Below, one piece after another: positions 21,420-32,457 of a DNA stretch of 64,000 nucleotides. The first letter of the stretch is position 1, and every line of letters begins with the position of its first letter. Made by a program: the position numbers and the translations under genes. The notes under the pieces were generated by a model. The model was not told the DNA's origin and did not search any database. It saw only the letters and a list, made by a program, of their open reading frames with translations. The DNA is from Bosea sp. 685 (GTDB lineage Bacteria > Pseudomonadota > Alphaproteobacteria > Rhizobiales > Beijerinckiaceae): assembly GCF_031884435.1 (NCBI RefSeq), contig NZ_CP134779.1, positions 6,326,501 through 6,390,500 of the forward strand, in the 5' to 3' direction.

Positions 21420-21505
21420 TTGCGCCGTCCGGAAGGGGCAGTTGCACGCGGAACGAAGGCAGAGCCAAAAGCGTTCCGTGCTGAACCCGGGAGAGGGAGG
21501 GCGGC

Positions 21506-21847
21506 ATGCTCGACGGCAATGGCGGCAAGGTTGCAACGATCGCACGGATCTGGCGTGGGCGCACGCTGGCGGAGAAAGCGGATGAGTATGCGGTCTATCT
21601 GCGCGAGGTCGGCGTACCTCCGCTGCTCGAACATGCGCTCGGCGCGCAGATGTTCCGGGAGGACCGCGCGACCGAAAGCGAGTTCCTCACGATCTCGTAC
21701 TGGGAAAGCGTCGAGGCGATGTCGCGCTTCGCCGGGCCCGATCCACGCAAGATCCACCATTTGCCGCGTGATGAAGAGTTCCTGATAGAGCTGCCGGAGG
21801 GCGTGCAGGTGCTCGAGATCGCGCTGAACAAGGCGCCGGTGGGCTAA
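21506..21847 (+). CDS. Small ABM-like (dimeric alpha/beta-barrel) protein
   Basis: A 113-residue protein with the pattern of antibiotic-biosynthesis-monooxygenase-like ferredoxin folds: KVATIARIWRGRTLAEKADEYAVYL, then SEFLTISYWESVEAMSRFAGPDP and a C-terminal EVLEIAL-type strand. Such proteins are usually dimers of unknown or oxygenase-like function. The GGGAGAGGGAGG tract before the ATG is a strong ribosome site. It is followed by a bidirectional terminator shared with amtB. Confidence 0.75.
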   Translation: MLDGNGGKVATIARIWRGRTLAEKADEYAVYLREVGVPPLLEHALGAQMFREDRATESEFLTISYWESVEAMSRFAGPDPRKIHHLPRDEEFLIELPEGVQVLEIALNKAPVG

Positions 21848-21884
21848 CCTTCATTGCTTCGCTTGGCTCGCAACGACGCCAATG

Positions 21885-21916
21885 AAAAACCCCGGCGGTT
21901 TCCCGCCGGGGTTTTT
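21885..21916. terminator. Bidirectional Rho-independent terminator
   Basis: AAAAACCCCGGCGG-TTTC-CCGCCGGGGTTTTT is a GC-rich perfect hairpin with A and T runs on both sides. It lies between the convergent ABM-like gene and amtB and can stop transcription from either direction. Confidence 0.9.
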
Positions 21917-21943
21917 CACGTGAGTCGCTGAGGCGAGAACCGC

Positions 21944-23422
21944 TCAGTCGTGATAGGCGCGCTCGCCATGCTCGGCGATGTCGAGGCCTTCGCGCTCCTG
22001 ATCGGGGGCGACGCGCAAGCCGACGATGACGTCGACGATCTTGTAGAGGATCAGCGAGCCGACACCGCTGAACACCAGCGTGAACAGCACGGCCTTGGCC
22101 TGGGAGAGGAAGGCATCGCCCAGCACATAGGCGCCGACGGCGAGTTCACCGGGCTTCGAGGAGTAGTCCGGGATGCCGACGCCGCCGAGATCGACATTCA
22201 CCAGGATGCCGGTCGCCAGGGCGCCGATGATGCCGCCGATGCAGTGGATGCCGAAGACGTCGAGCGAGTCGTCATAGCCCAGCGCGTTCTTGACGGTGGA
22301 GCAGAAGACGAAGCAGACGACGCCGGCGACAAGGCCCAGAATGATCGAACCCATCGGACCGGCAAAGCCGGCGGCGGGGGTGACCGCGACGAGGCCGGCA
22401 ACGGCGCCCGAGACCATGCCGAGCATCGAGGGCTTGCCCTTGACGGCCCATTCCACGAAGAGCCAGCCGACTGCCGCCGCCGCCGTGGCGACGAAGGTGT
22501 TGATCATGGCGAGCGCGGCGGTGCCGTTGGCTTCCAGGTTGGAGCCGGCGTTGAAGCCGAACCAGCCGACCCAGAGCAGGGCGCCGCCGATCAGCGTCAT
22601 GGTCAGCGAGTGGGGAGCCATCAGCTCCTTGCCATAGCCGATGCGCTTGCCGAGCAGCAGGCAGCCGACCAAGCCCGCGATGCCGGCATTGATGTGCACG
22701 ACGGTGCCGCCGGCGAAGTCGAGCGCGCCCCATTTGAAGAGCATGCCGGCATCGGCGTTGACGGCGTCGAGCGCGGCCTGGGCCGCAACCTTGCCGTCCG
22801 CCCCGGCGTCAGCCAGCGCCTTGGCAGCGTTGCCGACAACGTCGGGACCGCCCCAGTACCAGACCATATGGGCCATCGGGAAATAGATGAAGGTGGCCCA
22901 GAGCACGCTGAAGAGCAGCAGCGCCGAGAACTTCATGCGCTCGGCGAAGGCGCCGACGATGAGGGCCGGCGTGATGCAGGCAAAGGTCATCTGGAAGCAG
23001 ATATAGACATATTCCGGAATGACGACGCCGTTGGAGAAGGTCGCGGCCGTCGAGTTCGGATCGATGCCCTTCAGGAAGGCCTTGGAGAAGCCGCCGACAT
23101 AATCGTTCAGGCTGCCGCCATTGGTGAAGGCGAGCGAGTAGCCGTAGAACACCCAGAGCAGGCAGACGATGCAGACGATCGCGAAGACCTGCGTCAGCAC
23201 GGAGAGCATGTTTTTGCTGCGGACGAGACCGCCATAGAACAGTGCGAGGCCGGGAATGGTCATGAGCAGGACGAGGATCGTCGAGCTCATCATGAAGGCG
23301 ACGTCGCCCTTGTTGGGAACGGGCGCGGGAGGGGTGGCCGGAGCCTGCGCGAGCGCGGTGCCAGCGGCCGCCGCGAGCGCCAGCCCGACAAGTCCGGCCC
23401 GGCTGAGGGTCTTGAAATTCAT
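21944..23422 (-). CDS. amtB: Ammonium transporter AmtB
   Basis: A trimeric inner-membrane ammonium channel. The precursor starts MNFKTLSRAGLVGLALAAAA with a signal-like segment ending ALAQ, then NKGDVAFMMSSTILVLLMT and eleven or so hydrophobic segments, including the signature-rich GGTVVHINAGIAGLVG stretch and ALGYDDSLDVFGIHCIGG, with the pore histidines. The ATG at 23422 has CAGGAG about 9 nt upstream; 492 residues. It lies 28 bp downstream of glnK, the usual operon. Confidence 0.95.
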   Translation of the reverse strand: MNFKTLSRAGLVGLALAAAAGTALAQAPATPPAPVPNKGDVAFMMSSTILVLLMTIPGLALFYGGLVRSKNMLSVLTQVFAIVCIVCLLWVFYGYSLAFTNGGSLNDYVGGFSKAFLKGIDPNSTAATFSNGVVIPEYVYICFQMTFACITPALIVGAFAERMKFSALLLFSVLWATFIYFPMAHMVWYWGGPDVVGNAAKALADAGADGKVAAQAALDAVNADAGMLFKWGALDFAGGTVVHINAGIAGLVGCLLLGKRIGYGKELMAPHSLTMTLIGGALLWVGWFGFNAGSNLEANGTAALAMINTFVATAAAAVGWLFVEWAVKGKPSMLGMVSGAVAGLVAVTPAAGFAGPMGSIILGLVAGVVCFVFCSTVKNALGYDDSLDVFGIHCIGGIIGALATGILVNVDLGGVGIPDYSSKPGELAVGAYVLGDAFLSQAKAVLFTLVFSGVGSLILYKIVDVIVGLRVAPDQEREGLDIAEHGERAYHD

Positions 23423-23450
23423 CGTTGGAAACTCCTGAAGGATCGCTGGC

Positions 23451-23942
<492 letters not shown>

Positions 23943-24028
23943 TCAGCGAATACGCCGGCGATGAGGCCGCCAGCGCTGATCAAGAAATATGCAAATGATG
24001 ATTTATTGGGCTGATGCTTAGAAAGCGC

Positions 24029-24895
24029 TCATGCCATGTCCGGCCTCGGACGGATCAGCCCTTCCTGTGCAACCGAGGCGACCAGCTTGCCGTCCCGGTT
24101 GAAGATGAGGCCGCGTGAAAAGCCGCGCGCACCGGAGGTCGAGGGGCTGTCCTGGGCATAGAGCAGCCATTCGTCGGCGCGGAAGGGCCGGTGGAACCAG
24201 AGCGCATGGTCGAGGCTGGCGCCCTGGATCTGCTTGTCGAAAACGTTTCTGCCATGCGCGATCAGGCTCGAATCGAGCAGCATCAGGTCCGAAGCATAGG
24301 CGAGCACGCTCTGGTGGATCGCCGGTTCGTCGGGCAAGGGCTGCATCGTCTTGATCCAGACGTTGAATTTCGGCTCCATCTTGCCGCCGCTGGCATAGCG
24401 CGCCAATTCGACCGGCCTGATCTCGATTGGCCTTTCGCGCTGGTAATAGGCGCGCACGGCGTCGGGCATATGCGGCAGCACGCTGCGTTTCATGGTCTCG
24501 CGGTCGGGCAGATCCTCGGGCATCGGCACGTCGGGCATCGGCATCTGGTGCTCGAAACCTTCTTCCGCGACGTGGAAGGAGGCCGACATGGCGAAGATCG
24601 CCTCGCCCTTCTGGATCGCCAGCACGCGCCGCGTGGTGAAGGAGCGGCCGTCGCGCAAACGGTCGACCTCGTAGACGATCGGGATCTCGGGATCGCCCGG
24701 GAGCAGGAAATAGGCGTGCAGCGAGTGAGGCTGGCGATCCTCCACCGTCTTGCAGGCGGCGTAGAGCGCCTGGCCGATCACCTGCCCGCCGAAGACGCGC
24801 GCCCAGCCGACCTTGGGGCTGCGACCCCGGAACAGATTGCGTTCGAGCGGCTCGAGGTCGAGGATCGACAGCAGGGAGTCGCTGATCTGTGACAT
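24029..24895 (-). CDS. tesB: Acyl-CoA thioesterase II TesB
   Basis: Double-hotdog thioesterase that hydrolyses medium- to long-chain acyl-CoA. Landmarks: LDLEPLERNLFRGRSP, RVFGGQVIGQAL, SLHAYFLLPGDP, DGRSFTTRRVLAIQKGEAIF in the first hotdog and ASLDHALWFHRPFRADEWLLY in the second, followed by GARGFSRGLIFNRDGKLVASVAQEG. 288 residues, normal length. It is divergent from the UbiH-family gene, with 118 bp between the starts. Confidence 0.94.
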   Translation of the reverse strand: MSQISDSLLSILDLEPLERNLFRGRSPKVGWARVFGGQVIGQALYAACKTVEDRQPHSLHAYFLLPGDPEIPIVYEVDRLRDGRSFTTRRVLAIQKGEAIFAMSASFHVAEEGFEHQMPMPDVPMPEDLPDRETMKRSVLPHMPDAVRAYYQRERPIEIRPVELARYASGGKMEPKFNVWIKTMQPLPDEPAIHQSVLAYASDLMLLDSSLIAHGRNVFDKQIQGASLDHALWFHRPFRADEWLLYAQDSPSTSGARGFSRGLIFNRDGKLVASVAQEGLIRPRPDMA

Positions 24896-25013
24896 GGTCT
24901 GAAGGCTCTTCGGGCGGGCGCGATCGCAGTCTATGCTGCATCAGCACCGACGCATCGCGCGTCGTCAAGCCGGCGCGCCTTCTGCAGGGCCGTCGGGCGA
25001 GGAGTGGATTCCA

Positions 25014-26264
25014 ATGGCGTCTGGACTGGGCCTGGCCCGCAACCGGATCGTGATCGCGGGCGGCGGGATCGCCGGATTGTCGCTGGCGCTGGCGCTGAAG
25101 CAGGCGCTTGGCGCAGGCTTCGAGATCGTGCTGGCCGATCCGTCGTTGAGCCTGGCCCCACGCGCCGACAGCCGCGCCTACGCGGTCGCCGCCGCGGCGC
25201 AGAACATGCTGGAGGCGCTCGGAATCTGGCCGAAGGTCGCGGCGACCGCCCAGCCGATGACCGAGATGGTCGTCACCGACAGCCGCAGCCCGGATCTGGT
25301 GCGCCCGGTCTTCCTGACGTTCGATGGCGAGGTCGAACCCGGCCAGCCCTTCGCTCATATGGTCGAGAATGCGGCGCTGCTGAGCGCGCTTCTCGACGCC
25401 TGCGGCGCTGCGGGCGTGGTGCTGCGCCCCGAGGGCGTGCGCCGTTTCGAGAGCAGGGATGACGAGGTCGAACTCCGATTCGCTGATGGCGAGCGGCTCC
25501 AGGCGGCTTTGCTCGTCGCGGCCGACGGGGCGCGCTCGAAGCTGCGCGAGCAGGCCGGTATCGGCTGGGTCGGCTGGGCCTATCGACAAACCGGGCTCGT
25601 GGCGACGCTGGGTCACGAGCGCCCGCATCATGGCCGCGCCGTCGAGCATTTCCTGCCGTCGGGACCCTTCGCCATCCTGCCGCTCAGCGATGGCGGCAAG
25701 CTCGGCCATCGCTCATCGATCGTCTGGACTGAAGGCGCGGAGAATGTGCCGGCGCTGCTCTCGCTCGACGCGGCCGATCTCTTGGCCGAGATCGAGCGGC
25801 GTTTTGGGCTGGAACTCGGCGAGATTGCGCTGGAGAGCGCTATCAGCGCGCATCCGCTTGGCTTCGGTGTGGCGCGGCGCTTCGTCGGGGAGCGGCTGGC
25901 CCTGCTCGGCGACGCCGCCCATGTCATCCACCCGATCGCCGGACAGGGGCTCAATCTCGGCCTGAAGGATGTCGCGGCCCTGGCCGAGGCGATCGTCGAC
26001 GCGGCCCGGCTCGGGCTCGATCCGGGAAGCGCCGAGGCGCTCGAAGGCTATGAGCGTGCCCGCCGCTTCGACACGGTGGCGATGGGTGCGGTCACAGACG
26101 GGCTGAACCGGTTGTTCTCGAACGACGTCACCCCGGTGAGGCTCGCGCGCGATCTCGGCCTGGGCCTGGTCGATCGGTTGCCGGGACTGAAGCGCTTCTT
26201 CATTCGCGAGGCCGCAGGGCTCGCCGGCGCGACGCCCCGGCTGTTGCGGGGCGAGGCGCTTTAA
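25014..26264 (+). CDS. UbiH/COQ6-family FAD-dependent ubiquinone-biosynthesis hydroxylase
   Basis: A flavin monooxygenase that hydroxylates the ubiquinone ring. The Rossmann FAD motif VIAGGGIAGLSLALAL lies near the N-terminus, the DG motif is VAADGARSKLREQ, and the second FAD motif with the family signature is LLGDAAHVIHPIAGQGLNLGLKD. 416 residues. The ATG at 25014 is preceded by GAGGAG. Which ring position it modifies cannot be told from sequence: alphaproteobacteria often use a single UbiL/UbiM-type enzyme for several steps. Confidence 0.9.
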   Translation: MASGLGLARNRIVIAGGGIAGLSLALALKQALGAGFEIVLADPSLSLAPRADSRAYAVAAAAQNMLEALGIWPKVAATAQPMTEMVVTDSRSPDLVRPVFLTFDGEVEPGQPFAHMVENAALLSALLDACGAAGVVLRPEGVRRFESRDDEVELRFADGERLQAALLVAADGARSKLREQAGIGWVGWAYRQTGLVATLGHERPHHGRAVEHFLPSGPFAILPLSDGGKLGHRSSIVWTEGAENVPALLSLDAADLLAEIERRFGLELGEIALESAISAHPLGFGVARRFVGERLALLGDAAHVIHPIAGQGLNLGLKDVAALAEAIVDAARLGLDPGSAEALEGYERARRFDTVAMGAVTDGLNRLFSNDVTPVRLARDLGLGLVDRLPGLKRFFIREAAGLAGATPRLLRGEAL

Positions 26265-26278
26265 GGGGCAGTACTACC

Positions 26279-26381
26279 GCGTCATGCTCGGGCTTGACCC
26301 GAGAATCTCAGGATCAGAAGGCTCACTCCAAAGGAAGCTTCTTTTGACTCGAGATTCTCGGGTCAAGCCCGAGAATGACGC
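26279..26381. repeat. CGTCAT-type palindromic intergenic repeat
   Basis: GCGTCATGCTCGGGCTTGACC and its near-complement (GGTCAAGCCCGAGAATGACGC) form the ends, with further pairing GAGAATCTC / GAGATTCTC inside. Together with the two-hairpin repeat at 26394 it fills the gap between the UbiH-family gene and the Trm112-like gene, which are convergent. Confidence 0.85.
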
Positions 26382-26393
26382 ACTGGTGCTACT

Positions 26394-26496
26394 AGAGCAT
26401 TTCCGCGTTTCTCCGAATCGCGGAAATGCTCTAGCTCTTTGTTTTAACGCGTTTTCTTCACGCGAACCGGTATCCGCTTCGCTCGAAAACGCTCTA
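26394..26496. repeat. Two-hairpin repeat with CCGGTATCC core
   Basis: The left hairpin is AGAGCATTTCCGCG..CGCGGAAATGCTCT (26394-26432). The right one carries GCGTTTTC / GAAAACGC and GCGAA / TTCGC stems around CCGGTATCCGC and ends GCTCTA. It is the cleanest example of the family's two-part structure and ends 4 bp before the stop of the Trm112-like gene. Confidence 0.88.
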
Positions 26497-26499
26497 GCA

Positions 26500-26703
26500 C
26501 TACCCCTCCAATTGCCTTGCCTCTTCCGGCAGCATGATCGGGATGCCGTCGCGGATCGGGTAGGCGAGCTTGGCGGCGCGGCTGATCAGCTCCTGCTTGG
26601 CCGCATCATATTCGAGCGTCGTCTTGGTCACCGGGCAAACCAGGATCTCAAGCAGCTTCGGGTCGATGCGGGTCGCGGTCGGTTCCGGTCCGGTCTCGGT
26701 CAT
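26500..26703 (-). CDS. Trm112-family zinc-ribbon-like small protein (YcaR-type)
   Basis: A 67-residue protein with the family core [20 protein letters not shown] and [18 protein letters not shown]. Trm112 proteins act as activating partners for methyltransferases; the bacterial single-domain form has no firm assignment. Only one CP pair of the zinc ligands is retained. The ATG at 26703 was chosen over a TTG at 26718. It lies just downstream of the glutamate dehydrogenase gene, which ends at 26715. Confidence 0.85.
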   Translation of the reverse strand: MTETGPEPTATRIDPKLLEILVCPVTKTTLEYDAAKQELISRAAKLAYPIRDGIPIMLPEEARQLEG

Positions 26704-26714
26704 GCGGGTCTCGT

Positions 26715-29700
26715 TCAACTGTGCTTGTTGGGCAGGTCGGCGAGCATGCCGGCCGCGACCATCAGCTTTGGCAGGGAGAGGCCCGACATGGCAATGGCCG
26801 AGACCGTGCTGCGGGTGCGCTCGGCATCCGCGCCGCGCGTGCCGAGCCAGGCGTCGAGAGTGCCGGCGCCGTTTGCCGCGCCCGCGATCTCCTGGGTCAG
26901 GCCGGCATGGGCGTCGACCAGGGTCTCGACGGCGCGCTCGCGGGCGAGACGTTCGTAATCGTCGGTCGCGGGCACGGCGGCGGCGGCGCCTTCCAGATTC
27001 GACAGGCCGAAGACCGAATCGACTCCGAAATGAATCCGCGCCACCTCGGTGATGTCGCGTCCGGTGCGCTCCGCGATATCGACGATGTCGGTCGCCTGGG
27101 CGAGCGCCGGCAGGCTGGCGATCCGGGCGGCGAGCACCTCGGGCACGCCTTCCGAGGTCAGCACCGCGATCCGGGCGATGCGGGCCTGGGCGGCGGCCTC
27201 CGGCAGCAGGGTCTCGAGTTCGGCCGCGAGCGCGGTCACGCCCCTGGCATAGCGCGCCACCGTCTGCTCGATCGCGCCCGGCTTGGCCACGCCACGGCGC
27301 AGGAACCAGCTCATCCGGTCGCTCACCAGCTCCTGCGCGGCGGCGTAGAGCCCGAGCTGGGTCTTGCCCGGTATTTTCGCGTCGAGCGCGTCGATTGCTG
27401 CGTTGAGCGCGATCAGATCGAAGGAATCGCGCGCGATCGCGTAGGCGGCGGCGATGGCTGGAGCCTCGGCGCGGGTCTGGTCGGCGAGCGTCGTCACGAT
27501 CGCCGGGCCGCCGCGATTGACGATGGCGTTGGCGAGCTGTGTCGCGACAATTTCGCGGCGCAGCTTGTGGCCGGCGATCTCCGGTGCGTAGCCGTCGCGC
27601 AGCGCTTTCGGGAAATAACGGACCAGCTCGCTGTTCAGATAGAGATCGTCGGGCACTGGCGAGGCCAGAAGCGCGTCGTGCAGAGCAAGCTTGGCATAAG
27701 CGAGCAGCACCGAAAGCTCCGGCCGCGTCAGGCCTTCGCCGCGTTTCTCGCGTTCGGCGATGGTTGCGTCGCTCGGCAGATATTCGACGCTGCGGTCGAG
27801 ACGCCCTTCGGCCTCGAGCGCCTGCATCAGGCGTCGCAAGCCCGGCGTTGCCGCCTGTCCCTGCGCTTCGGTTAGCGAGAGCGCCAATGTCTGCAGATAG
27901 TTGTTGCGCAGCACCAGCAGGCCGACCTCGTCGGTCATCTCGGCCAGGAGCGCGTTGCGGTCGTCCTCGGCGAGGCGGCCATCCTTGACCGGCCCGGCAA
28001 GCGTGATCTTGATATTGACCTCGACGTCGGAGGTGTTGACGCCGGCCGAGTTGTCGATCGCGTCGGTGTTGAGCTTGACGCCCTTGCGCGCCGCCTCGAT
28101 GCGTCCGCGCTGGGTTGCGCCAAGATTGGCGCCCTCGCCGATCGCCCTCGCCCGGACATCGGCGCCGGTGATGCGGATCGCGTCATTGGCGCGGTCGCCG
28201 ACCTGCGCATCGCTCTCGTCGGCGGCGCGGATATAGGTGCCGATGCCGCCGAACCAGAGCAGGTCGACCCGCGCCTTCAGGATCGCCGTCATCAGTTCGG
28301 GCGGCGTGACCTCGGCCTTGGGCAGATCGAGCAGCGCCTGCATCGCCGGCGAGAGCGAAATGCTCTTGGCCTGCCGCGAGAACACGCCGCCGCCGGGCGA
28401 GATCAGCGATTTGTCGTAGTCGGCCCAGGAGGAGCGGGCTAAATCGAACAGGCGCTGGCGCTCAGTCAGGGTCCTTGCCGGGTCCGGATCAGGATCGAGG
28501 AAGATGTCGCGATGGTCGAAGGCGGCGACCAGCTTGATCGCCGGTGAGAGCAGCATGCCGTTGCCGAAGACGTCGCCCGACATGTCGCCGACGCCCGCGA
28601 CGGTGAAGGGCGTGGTCTGGATGTCGATGTCGATCTCGCGGAAATGGCGTTTCACCGCTTCCCAGGCGCCGCGCGCCGTGATGCCCATCTTCTTGTGGTC
28701 GTAGCCCTGGCTGCCGCCTGAGGCGAAGGCGTCACCGAGCCAGTGGTGCTTCTCCAGCGAGAGCGCATTGGCCGTGTCGGAGAAGGTCGCCGTGCCCTTG
28801 TCGGCGGCGACGACGAGATAGGGGTCGTCGCCGTCATGGCGCACGGTGTCGGCGGGCGGGATCACGGTCTCGCCGTCGAGATTGTCCGTCAGTTCGAGCA
28901 GGGTGCGCACGAAGATGCGGTAGCTCTCGGTGCCCTCCGCCAGCCAGGCCTGCCTGTCCGAGGGGGCGGGAAGCTGCTTGGGCACGAAGCCGCCCTTGGC
29001 GCCGACAGGCACGATGACGGCGTTCTTGACCTGCTGCGCCTTGACCAGGCCGAGCACCTCGGTCCGGAAATCCTGCGGCCGGTCGGACCAGCGCAGGCCG
29101 CCGCGCGCAACTTTGCCGAAGCGCAGATGCACACCCTCGACACGTGGCGAATAGACGAAGATCTCATAGAGCGGGCGCGGCAGCGGCAATGAATCGAGCT
29201 TGGCGCATTCGTATTTGATCGAGATCGTGCCGCGCGGGTGTCCGTCCGGGCCGATCTGGAAGAAATTCGTGCGCAGGCCTGAATCGATCAGATTGACGAG
29301 GCGGCGCAGGATGCGGTCCTCGTCGAGGCTGGTGACGTCGTTCAGCGCAGTCTCGATGCGTTCGCGCTCGGCGGCGACGCGGGTCTCGCGTTGTTTCGCA
29401 TCGATGCGCGGGTCGAATTTAGCGAGGAACAGCGCAACGAGGCCCGAGGCGATGCCGGCATGGCGGGTCAGCGCGTCGGCGATGTAGTCCTGCGCATAGG
29501 GTGCGCCGACCTGGCGCAGATAGCGCCCGAGCGAGCGCAGCAGCGCCGCCTCACGCCAGGCCAGCCCTGCGGCCAGGACGAGCTGGTCGAAGCGGTCGGA
29601 TTCGGCCAGGCCCCGGAACTGCGCCATCAGCGCCGCCTCGATGGTCGGGTCGAGCCGTTCGACGTCGATCGCGCCGTCATCGGCGCGCTCCAGCGTCATG

Positions 29701-31562
29701 TCGTGCAGCCAGACGGGGGCGGTCTCCGAGCCTTCGCTCGTGGCCGGCTGCGGCAGGATGTTGTAGGTGCGCTCGTTGACGACGCGGAAGCCCATATTCT
29801 CCAGCACCGGCACACGGGCCGAGAGCGAGATCGCCGCGCCGCGCGAGAACACTTTGAGATTGGCGCGTGTCGCCGGGTCGCCTTCGCGGCGGTAGAGATT
29901 GACCGCCCGCGTGCGCTGGCCGGTAAGCTGCTGCAGCATCTCGATATCGACAAGCGCATCGCTGGCCGAGAAGCGCTCGCGATAGGCGGCCCCAAAAGCC
30001 TCGGCATAGCGCTCGACCAGCGCCCGGGCGGAGGGGCCGGCCTTCTCGTTGTCGAGCACATCCTTGAGCCCGTCGCCCCAGGTGCGGACGATCGCCGTGA
30101 TGCCGGCTTCCAGCGTGGCGCGGTCGATCTTCGGGGTTTTGCCCTCGTCGCGGCCGATGATGTAGTGCGTGCGGGCAAGCGGCCCGTCGGGATAGGCGGG
30201 ATAGGCGGCGGAGATGCGGCCCTCATAGATGCGGGCGAGGAATTCGCCGACGCGGCGACGCACCTGGGTGTCGTAGCGATCCTTCGGGATGAAGACGAGG
30301 ATCGAGACGAAGCGATCGAACTCGTCGACGCGGGCGAGCGCGCGGATGCGCGGCCGCTCGGTCAGTTGCAGGATGTCGAGCGCGAAGCTCTCCAGGGTCG
30401 CGGTGTCGATCTGGAACAGCTCGTCGCGCGGGAAGGCATCGAGCACGTTCAACAGGGCGCGGCCGGAATAGCTTGCCGCGTCGAAGCCGGTGTTCTTGGC
30501 GACGCGGGCGACCTTGAGACGCAGATAAGGGATCGTGCGGGCGCTACCGGTATAGGCGTTGGAGGTGAGCAGGCCGACGATGCGCAATTCGCCGTCGAGC
30601 CGGCCATCGGGCGTGAACAGCTTGACCCCGACATAGTCGAGATGGACGCGCCGATGCACCCGGCTCTTGACGTTGGCCTTGGTGATGATCAGTGCCTGGG
30701 GTTTGGCCAGGAAGGCGCGGATTTCGGGCGTGGTCACTACCATTTCGCGGTTCTTGCGCAAGACCCGGACGGAGGGGTCGCGCAGAATCCCCAGGCCCGA
30801 ACCGTCGATCGGGTCGGCAGCGGCATCGCCGCCCGGGAAGCGATAGGCGCGGATGCCGAGCAGGGTGAAATTATCGCCGGTGATCCATTCCAGGAACTGC
30901 AGTGCTTCGCTGACCTCGTCCTCCGGCAAGGGTGGCGGATTGGCGCGGTAGGCCTGGATCACCTCGGTGATTCGTCCGCGCATCGCCGCCCAATCGTCGA
31001 CCGCCAGGCCGACATCGGCATAGACGCGCTCCAGCCCGGCCCGCAGCCGTTCGCGCGCCTCGGGCGTGTCGATGCGGTCGAGATGGATATGGATCAGGCT
31101 TTCGCGGCGCGTGCCTTCCGGCGCGCGGCCGGCGGCTTCGCCGGCAAGCTCGAGGAACTTGCCGTCCGCATCGCGCGCGACTGCCAGGATGGGGTGGGCG
31201 ACGAGGCGCGGTTCGAAACCCTGTTCGGTGAGCTCGGCCAGGGTCGAATCGAGCAGGAAGGGCTTGTTGTCGTTGACGACCTCGAGAATCGTCAGCTGGC
31301 GTTCGCGGCCCTCGCTGTCGAACCCCTCGTCGCGGAAGCGCAGATTGATCGCTCCAGGAGCGCGGGCCGCGCTCAGATGGTCATAGGCAGCGATGGCGGC
31401 GCGGGCGAGCATGGCCGGCGGCAGGGCGTCGAGATCTTCGGCGACGACGCGGCCGAAGAGCAGCCGCACGAACTCCGTGGGGAGAGCGCTACCGGTCTGG
31501 GAGGCGGCAGCCTCGATCGCCGCGATGGCCGCAGCCGTCGCATTCGTTATCCGCTTAGCCAT
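26715..31562 (-). CDS. gdhB: NAD-specific glutamate dehydrogenase, 180-kDa class
   Basis: At 1615 residues this is the giant L-GDH class that mainly deaminates glutamate to 2-oxoglutarate with NAD. N-terminal ACT-like segments ([21 protein letters not shown]) precede the catalytic region with [52 protein letters not shown] and [15 protein letters not shown]. The frame is intact along its whole length. The ATG at 31562 follows a GGGGGAG ribosome site. The AhpD-like gene is divergent. Homologues are required for growth on amino acids. Confidence 0.95.
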   Translation of the reverse strand: MAKRITNATAAAIAAIEAAASQTGSALPTEFVRLLFGRVVAEDLDALPPAMLARAAIAAYDHLSAARAPGAINLRFRDEGFDSEGRERQLTILEVVNDNKPFLLDSTLAELTEQGFEPRLVAHPILAVARDADGKFLELAGEAAGRAPEGTRRESLIHIHLDRIDTPEARERLRAGLERVYADVGLAVDDWAAMRGRITEVIQAYRANPPPLPEDEVSEALQFLEWITGDNFTLLGIRAYRFPGGDAAADPIDGSGLGILRDPSVRVLRKNREMVVTTPEIRAFLAKPQALIITKANVKSRVHRRVHLDYVGVKLFTPDGRLDGELRIVGLLTSNAYTGSARTIPYLRLKVARVAKNTGFDAASYSGRALLNVLDAFPRDELFQIDTATLESFALDILQLTERPRIRALARVDEFDRFVSILVFIPKDRYDTQVRRRVGEFLARIYEGRISAAYPAYPDGPLARTHYIIGRDEGKTPKIDRATLEAGITAIVRTWGDGLKDVLDNEKAGPSARALVERYAEAFGAAYRERFSASDALVDIEMLQQLTGQRTRAVNLYRREGDPATRANLKVFSRGAAISLSARVPVLENMGFRVVNERTYNILPQPATSEGSETAPVWLHDMTLERADDGAIDVERLDPTIEAALMAQFRGLAESDRFDQLVLAAGLAWREAALLRSLGRYLRQVGAPYAQDYIADALTRHAGIASGLVALFLAKFDPRIDAKQRETRVAAERERIETALNDVTSLDEDRILRRLVNLIDSGLRTNFFQIGPDGHPRGTISIKYECAKLDSLPLPRPLYEIFVYSPRVEGVHLRFGKVARGGLRWSDRPQDFRTEVLGLVKAQQVKNAVIVPVGAKGGFVPKQLPAPSDRQAWLAEGTESYRIFVRTLLELTDNLDGETVIPPADTVRHDGDDPYLVVAADKGTATFSDTANALSLEKHHWLGDAFASGGSQGYDHKKMGITARGAWEAVKRHFREIDIDIQTTPFTVAGVGDMSGDVFGNGMLLSPAIKLVAAFDHRDIFLDPDPDPARTLTERQRLFDLARSSWADYDKSLISPGGGVFSRQAKSISLSPAMQALLDLPKAEVTPPELMTAILKARVDLLWFGGIGTYIRAADESDAQVGDRANDAIRITGADVRARAIGEGANLGATQRGRIEAARKGVKLNTDAIDNSAGVNTSDVEVNIKITLAGPVKDGRLAEDDRNALLAEMTDEVGLLVLRNNYLQTLALSLTEAQGQAATPGLRRLMQALEAEGRLDRSVEYLPSDATIAEREKRGEGLTRPELSVLLAYAKLALHDALLASPVPDDLYLNSELVRYFPKALRDGYAPEIAGHKLRREIVATQLANAIVNRGGPAIVTTLADQTRAEAPAIAAAYAIARDSFDLIALNAAIDALDAKIPGKTQLGLYAAAQELVSDRMSWFLRRGVAKPGAIEQTVARYARGVTALAAELETLLPEAAAQARIARIAVLTSEGVPEVLAARIASLPALAQATDIVDIAERTGRDITEVARIHFGVDSVFGLSNLEGAAAAVPATDDYERLARERAVETLVDAHAGLTQEIAGAANGAGTLDAWLGTRGADAERTRSTVSAIAMSGLSLPKLMVAAGMLADLPNKHS

Positions 31563-31712
31563 GCTTCTCCCCCTGTTCTTTTGCCGCAGCGATGACATAG
31601 GCTGCGCGGCCTTTCAACTTTCGCCGCGACTGCGGTCGCGGCAAGGCCAAATCGGACCCGGACTCGACCGATCCTGTCGAAGTCCGGGCAAAACGACGTG
31701 ACAGGAGGAACC

Positions 31713-32330
31713 ATGGCGACCAAGCATGACAAACCGAAGGTGGGCGAAGCTCCGGCGCCGCAGGATTCGCCGCCCGCGGTGATGGCGCTGTCGCTGCCGC
31801 CGGGCACGCTTTCGGCCGAGAATCAGGCCTATTTCGACAAATGCCTGGAGAAGCTCGGCTTCGTGCCCAATGTACTCCTGTCCTATGCCCATGATGACGC
31901 CAAGCTGAGTGCTTTTGCGACGTTCTACAACGACCTGATGCTGGCGCCGTCCGGTCTGTCGAAGCTGGAGCGGGAGATGATCGCGGTTGCCGTCTCCAGC
32001 GTGAACCGCTGCTATTACTGCCTCACCGCGCATGGCGCGGCGGTGCGCCAGCTTTCAGGCGATCCGCTGCTCGGCGAACTGATGGTGATGAATTACCGCG
32101 CGGCCGAGCTCTCGCTGCGGCATCGCGCCATGCTGGATTTCGCGGTGAAGCTGACGGAGACGCCGCATCTGATCGGCGAGGCCGATCGCGAAGGCCTGCG
32201 CGAGGCCGGGTTCGGCGAGCGCGACATCTGGGATGTCGGCGCGGTTGCGGCCTTCTTCAATATGTCGAACCGGATGGCCTCTGCGGTCGATATGCGGCCC
32301 AATGCCGAATATCACGGCCAGACGCGCTAG
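31713..32330 (+). CDS. AhpD-like carboxymuconolactone-decarboxylase family protein
   Basis: A peroxidase-related protein of 205 residues. The active-site pair C100 and C103 is in EREMIAVAVSSVNRCYYC followed by H107, the AhpD-type CxxC...H thiol-reductase signature. The remainder (LLSYAHDDAKLSAFATFYND, DIWDVGAVAAFFNMSNRMA) matches the family. It has a strong AGGAGGAA site before the ATG at 31713. Probably detoxifies peroxides or alkyl hydroperoxides. The partner reductase is not nearby. Confidence 0.88.
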   Translation: MATKHDKPKVGEAPAPQDSPPAVMALSLPPGTLSAENQAYFDKCLEKLGFVPNVLLSYAHDDAKLSAFATFYNDLMLAPSGLSKLEREMIAVAVSSVNRCYYCLTAHGAAVRQLSGDPLLGELMVMNYRAAELSLRHRAMLDFAVKLTETPHLIGEADREGLREAGFGERDIWDVGAVAAFFNMSNRMASAVDMRPNAEYHGQTR

Positions 32331-32335
32331 ATATG

Positions 32336-32415
32336 AGCATCGGCCCAGGACAAGCCGGTGCAGAATCAAAGCCTCAGGCCGAAAGGGTATTCGGCCTGAG
32401 GCTTGAATCACGGAA
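32336..32415. repeat. Two-hairpin repeat lacking the CCGGTTCCC core
   Basis: AAGCCTCAGGCCGAA-agggta-TTCGGCCTGAGGCTT is a 15-bp perfect stem (32369-32404). The flank (GCATCGGC ... GCCGGTGC) matches the linker and right hairpin of the copy at 16663 in the opposite orientation, but the core loop is missing. It begins 6 bp after the AhpD-like stop. Confidence 0.75.
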
Positions 32416-32424
32416 ACAGACGGC

Positions 32425-32457
32425 AAAAGAAAACGGCCAGCGGAGACCGCCGGCCGT
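32425..32457 (-). terminator. Orphan Rho-independent terminator
   Basis: Stem ACGGCC-a-GCGG / CCGC-c-GGCCGT with a 3-nt loop, followed on the minus strand by TTTTCTTTT. In the plus orientation there is no T-run, so it does not serve the AhpD-like gene. It defines the 3' end of the candidate small RNA. Confidence 0.7.

Noticed and set aside
21911..21926. Another parS-like sequence (TTTTTCACGTGAGTCG) after the terminator
   Set aside because: Only 12 of 16 bases match and the symmetry is lost; it is 16 kb from parAB, so chance is the better explanation.
29391..31595. A very long open frame (over 700 codons) antisense to the glutamate dehydrogenase gene
   Set aside because: Mirror-frame openness caused by high GC and codon bias; its translation is low-complexity and resembles no family, whereas the opposite strand encodes a fully recognisable enzyme.
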